Source: Neocallimastix lanati (nom. inval.) (taxonomy: Eukaryota > Neocallimastigomycota > Neocallimastigomycetes > Neocallimastigales > Neocallimastigaceae). Taken from it: a stretch of 16,116 nt of DNA. This document shows, in pieces, positions 14,501 to 16,116 of this stretch. The notes under the pieces were generated by a model. It had not been told where the DNA came from. It made no database searches and saw only the letters and a program-made list of their open reading frames with translations. Every line of letters starts with the position of its first letter. The first letter of the stretch is position 1. Location: NCBI GenBank assembly GCA_016946835.1, contig JACVTC010000600.1:1-16116 (forward strand), in the 5' to 3' direction. A program made the position numbers and the translations under genes.

Positions 14501-16116
14501 TAACAGAGTGAACTTTTGGTTTGCTAATAGTTGTTGGGTTAACTTCTCTTTCTTCAATAACAGATTCCTTAGTTGGAGCTTCGATGACATTTGAAGTGAC
14601 GTATCTCTTTTCAATTTCTTCAGTTTTTGGCTTAATATGAGTACCTCTTGGAAGAGTAGCAAGAACTTCTTCTGGAGTTTTACCTTCTGGAACTTCAATG
14701 TTTTCAACAACTTCTTCCGGCTTACCGTTCTTGTAGATAGTCTTGTAGACGGTGATGTACTTCTTAATGGTCTTATGTTTTGGTGATTTCTTAGAGGAAA
14801 CAATGGTTTCTTCAGTAGAGAAATCCTTATATTCTTCTGGAAGTTCTTCAGATGATACATCCTTTGGATTAAGAGAGAATTCTTCTGTCATTGGAATTTC
14901 CTTACCATCCTTTACTAATATAGGTGGTTACTCTCTTCTTAATACCCTTAAGCTTTGGTGACTTTAAGCTCTTTGGAGAAGACTCAGATTCTTCAACCTC
15001 TTCTTCAACTGGAACTTCTACTGGAACACCATTCTTGTATATGGTCTTGTAAACAGTTCTCTTTATGGTCTTCTTTGGACCCTTGCTGTTGTTAACAATG
15101 TATTCTTCAACAAGTTTCTTAGAATCTGGATTAATTTCAGTAACCTTACCAATTAATTTATTTAAATCATTCTTCTTTTCATCATCTGACTTGTCACCTA
15201 ACGAAGTAGCATGTTTAACAATAGTTTCAATTACCATTGGGATCATACCCATGTATGGATTGACCTTGTTTTCAGAAGTAACATTTGAAAGTTCTCTGGT
15301 TTCTTCTTCAGTTTCAGTTGTCTTCTTACCAACAATTGGTACTATAACTGGAATACCATTCTTGTAGATAGTTTTAGTCTTTGGTTTATTGTTTCCTTCC
15401 TCAATAATATATTCTTCAATAATTTCTTCTTGAGTATCTGGACCAGCAACAACATTTCTTGCAGTAGTATCAGCTTCATCAACTGGAACTTGTACTGGAA
15501 CACCATTTCTGTAGATGGTCTTGTAAGTGGTTTTCTTAACAGTCTTCTTTGGACTCTTCTTACTACTTTGTTCAACAATATATTCTTCAATAATTTCTTC
15601 TTCATCTGACTTCTTTCCAACTGGAACAATTGGAATGGCCTTTTCCTTATTGTAAGTAGTGTTGTAACTATTGACAGATGTTTTAACTGTCTTTTTCTTA
15701 TCATCATCAGAGTCTTTCTTTGTAGCTAAAAGAGCAGCACCTGCAGCAAGTGGAGCAGCGGCAAGTAAATATTTGAATCGAAACCGTCCTTTGAAGTAGC
15801 TAGAGTATCTTTAGTAGTGTATGTTTCCGAATTAGCTGTAGTAGATGGAACATTATTAGTAGAATAGGTTTCTGAAGTAACTGGGGTAACATTCTTTGGG
15901 GCGGAAGAAATAGTATCTCTTGGAGCAGATTGAACATTAGAAATATTCTTTGTTGTACCAACTGGACCATATCTAGTTTCTTCAATTGTTTCATTTTCGG
16001 TAGCTGGAACATTGTTAGTAGTGTAAGTGGTGGTCTTACTACTCTTTGAAATTGTCAAAAGGGAAGCGTTTGACACAGTGTTGTTTTTCCGAAAATCAAT
16101 TAAGAGTGGCTTGATT
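11514..16116 (-). CDS. Repeat-rich probable membrane protein with C-terminal SH3 domain (5' partial, two frame breaks)
   Basis: The frame is open to the window edge, so the start is outside. Order from the N-terminal side: an S/T/N-rich stretch with T-Y-T-T-N-N-V-P and T-Y-S-T-N-N-V-P motifs (15790-16116); a hydrophobic segment (15724-15771); then a long, highly charged region with at least 13 copies of a Y-K-x-I-Y-K-N-G-V-P-V type motif alternating with acidic E-E-x-V-E-E-Y-x-I-E blocks; four helical N-P-Y-M modules; and an SH3 domain before a basic tail ending at TAA 11514. This suggests an outer stalk, one membrane span, and a cytoplasmic repeat tail with a peptide-binding SH3, as in fungal membrane sensor or scaffold proteins; the role is inferred. 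The frame shifts near 15785 and near 14910; sequencing indels are the likeliest cause. A 44-bp GT-AG intron could formally bridge the first break but would remove the hydrophobic segment. I do not recognise a named homologue. Confidence 0.85.
11709..11867 (-). other. SH3 domain of the repeat protein
   Basis: This covers residues about 1009-1061 counted from the ATG at 14891. Visible SH3 landmarks are D-E-V-K-L-N-I-G-D-L-V-E-V (RT loop end and diverging turn), E-D-G-W-A-Y-G (the D-G-W block of the ligand pocket) and G-T-F-P-V-I-C-L (the G-x-F-P motif before the last strand). The form E-H-x-P-Q-L-P-D-E at the start is typical of fungal membrane-linked SH3 domains. It is expected to bind proline-rich peptides. 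A basic region (K/R-rich, about 11517-11600) follows to the C-terminus. Confidence 0.9.
12380..15530 (-). repeat. K-N-G-V-P repeat array of the SH3 protein
   Basis: At least 13 degenerate copies of T-V-Y-K-T-I-Y-K-N-G-V-P-V occur, for example near 15500, 15355, 15025, 14725, 14460, 14315, 14050, 13890, 13725, 13525, 13365, 12530 and 12385. Each is usually preceded by K-K-T-V-K-K and followed, about 15-30 residues later, by an acidic E-E-Y-x-I-E block. The copies at about 13726, 13891 and 14050 are spaced 165 and 159 bp apart and are very similar in DNA, which suggests recent tandem duplication. Confidence 0.9.
12664..15261 (-). repeat. Four copies of a ~45-residue helical N-P-Y-M module
   Basis: Copies lie at about 15130-15261, 13173-13301, 12940-13076 and 12664-12803. 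Each starts N-P-Y-M or Y-P-F-M, continues with P-x-I-I-x-x-I-V-K-Y-A, has an acidic D-x-x-D-G-K turn, and ends L-M-S-Q-V-x-x-I-T or a similar form. The pattern suggests a two-helix hairpin. The first copy is separated from the rest by nearly 2 kb and is the most diverged (H-A-T-S-L-G-D-K-S). I know no named family for it. Confidence 0.8.
15724..15771 (-). other. Predicted membrane-spanning segment
   Basis: The residues Y-L-L-A-A-A-P-L-A-A-G-A-A-L-L-A follow R-F-K and precede T-K-K-D-S-D-D-D-K-K-K. Sixteen hydrophobic residues flanked by basic residues fit a short single-pass membrane helix with the charged repeat tail on the cytoplasmic side. It lies just downstream of the first frame break, in the frame used by the following repeats. 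It is somewhat short and alanine-rich. Confidence 0.6.

Noticed and set aside
14885-14940. Programmed frameshift or short intron in the SH3 gene
   Set aside because: No slippery heptamer is seen, and donor-acceptor pairs near GTAAGG give implausible lengths or the wrong phase; an indel is simpler.
15342-16012. Minus-strand frames 15342-15707 and 15800-16012 as proteins
   Set aside because: They are shifted readings of the same repeats; the correct frames carry the E-E-Y and N-G-V-P motifs.

Overview
The window looks like a piece of a very AT-rich fungal nuclear genome. The best fit is an anaerobic gut fungus (Neocallimastigomycota). Intergenic DNA is almost pure A/T with long homopolymers, while the genes are much less biased. 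There is a eukaryotic tRNA-Cys gene without an encoded CCA, a Ty3/gypsy LTR retrotransposon, and a membrane-type protein with a fungal-style C-terminal SH3 domain. The lineage call is an inference. Another AT-rich eukaryote such as a dictyostelid is the main alternative, but the SH3 protein argues for fungi.

Layout. 1-1156 is non-coding AT-rich DNA that holds two related imperfect palindromes. 1162-7970 is a complete Ty3/gypsy element on the minus strand, flanked by a 5-bp target duplication (ATAAT). Its 3' LTR is at 1162-1563, pol at 1582-5626, gag at 5620-6480, the leader with a candidate primer-binding site at 6481-6850, and its 5' LTR at 6851-7970. A 713-bp TG...CA solo LTR of a different element (7207-7919, target duplication TTCCA) lies inside the 5' LTR. 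Removing it and one TTCCA copy restores a 402-bp LTR that differs from the other LTR by one base. 7986-8057 is tRNA-Cys(GCA) on the plus strand, followed by a T-run terminator. 8066-11513 is about 3.4 kb of gene-less, strongly T-biased DNA with microsatellites and a foldback sequence. 11514-16116 is the 3' part of a large minus-strand gene for a repeat-rich, probably single-pass membrane protein ending in an SH3 domain. Its start lies outside the window, and the reading frame is broken twice.

How the parts relate. The retrotransposon sits 11-15 nt upstream of the mature 5' end of the tRNA gene. This is where Pol III initiation is expected and where yeast Ty3 is known to integrate, so the tRNA gene is very likely the integration target. 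gag and pol overlap in different frames. The gag stop is preceded by a classic -1 slippery heptamer (A AAA AAC), an 8-nt spacer and a small stem-loop, so Gag-Pol is probably made by -1 ribosomal frameshifting. The near-identical LTRs say the element is young. However, its 5' LTR promoter is split by the nested solo LTR, and its integrase tail is out of frame by one base. The repeat/SH3 gene is unrelated to the transposon and is the only probable host protein-coding gene seen.
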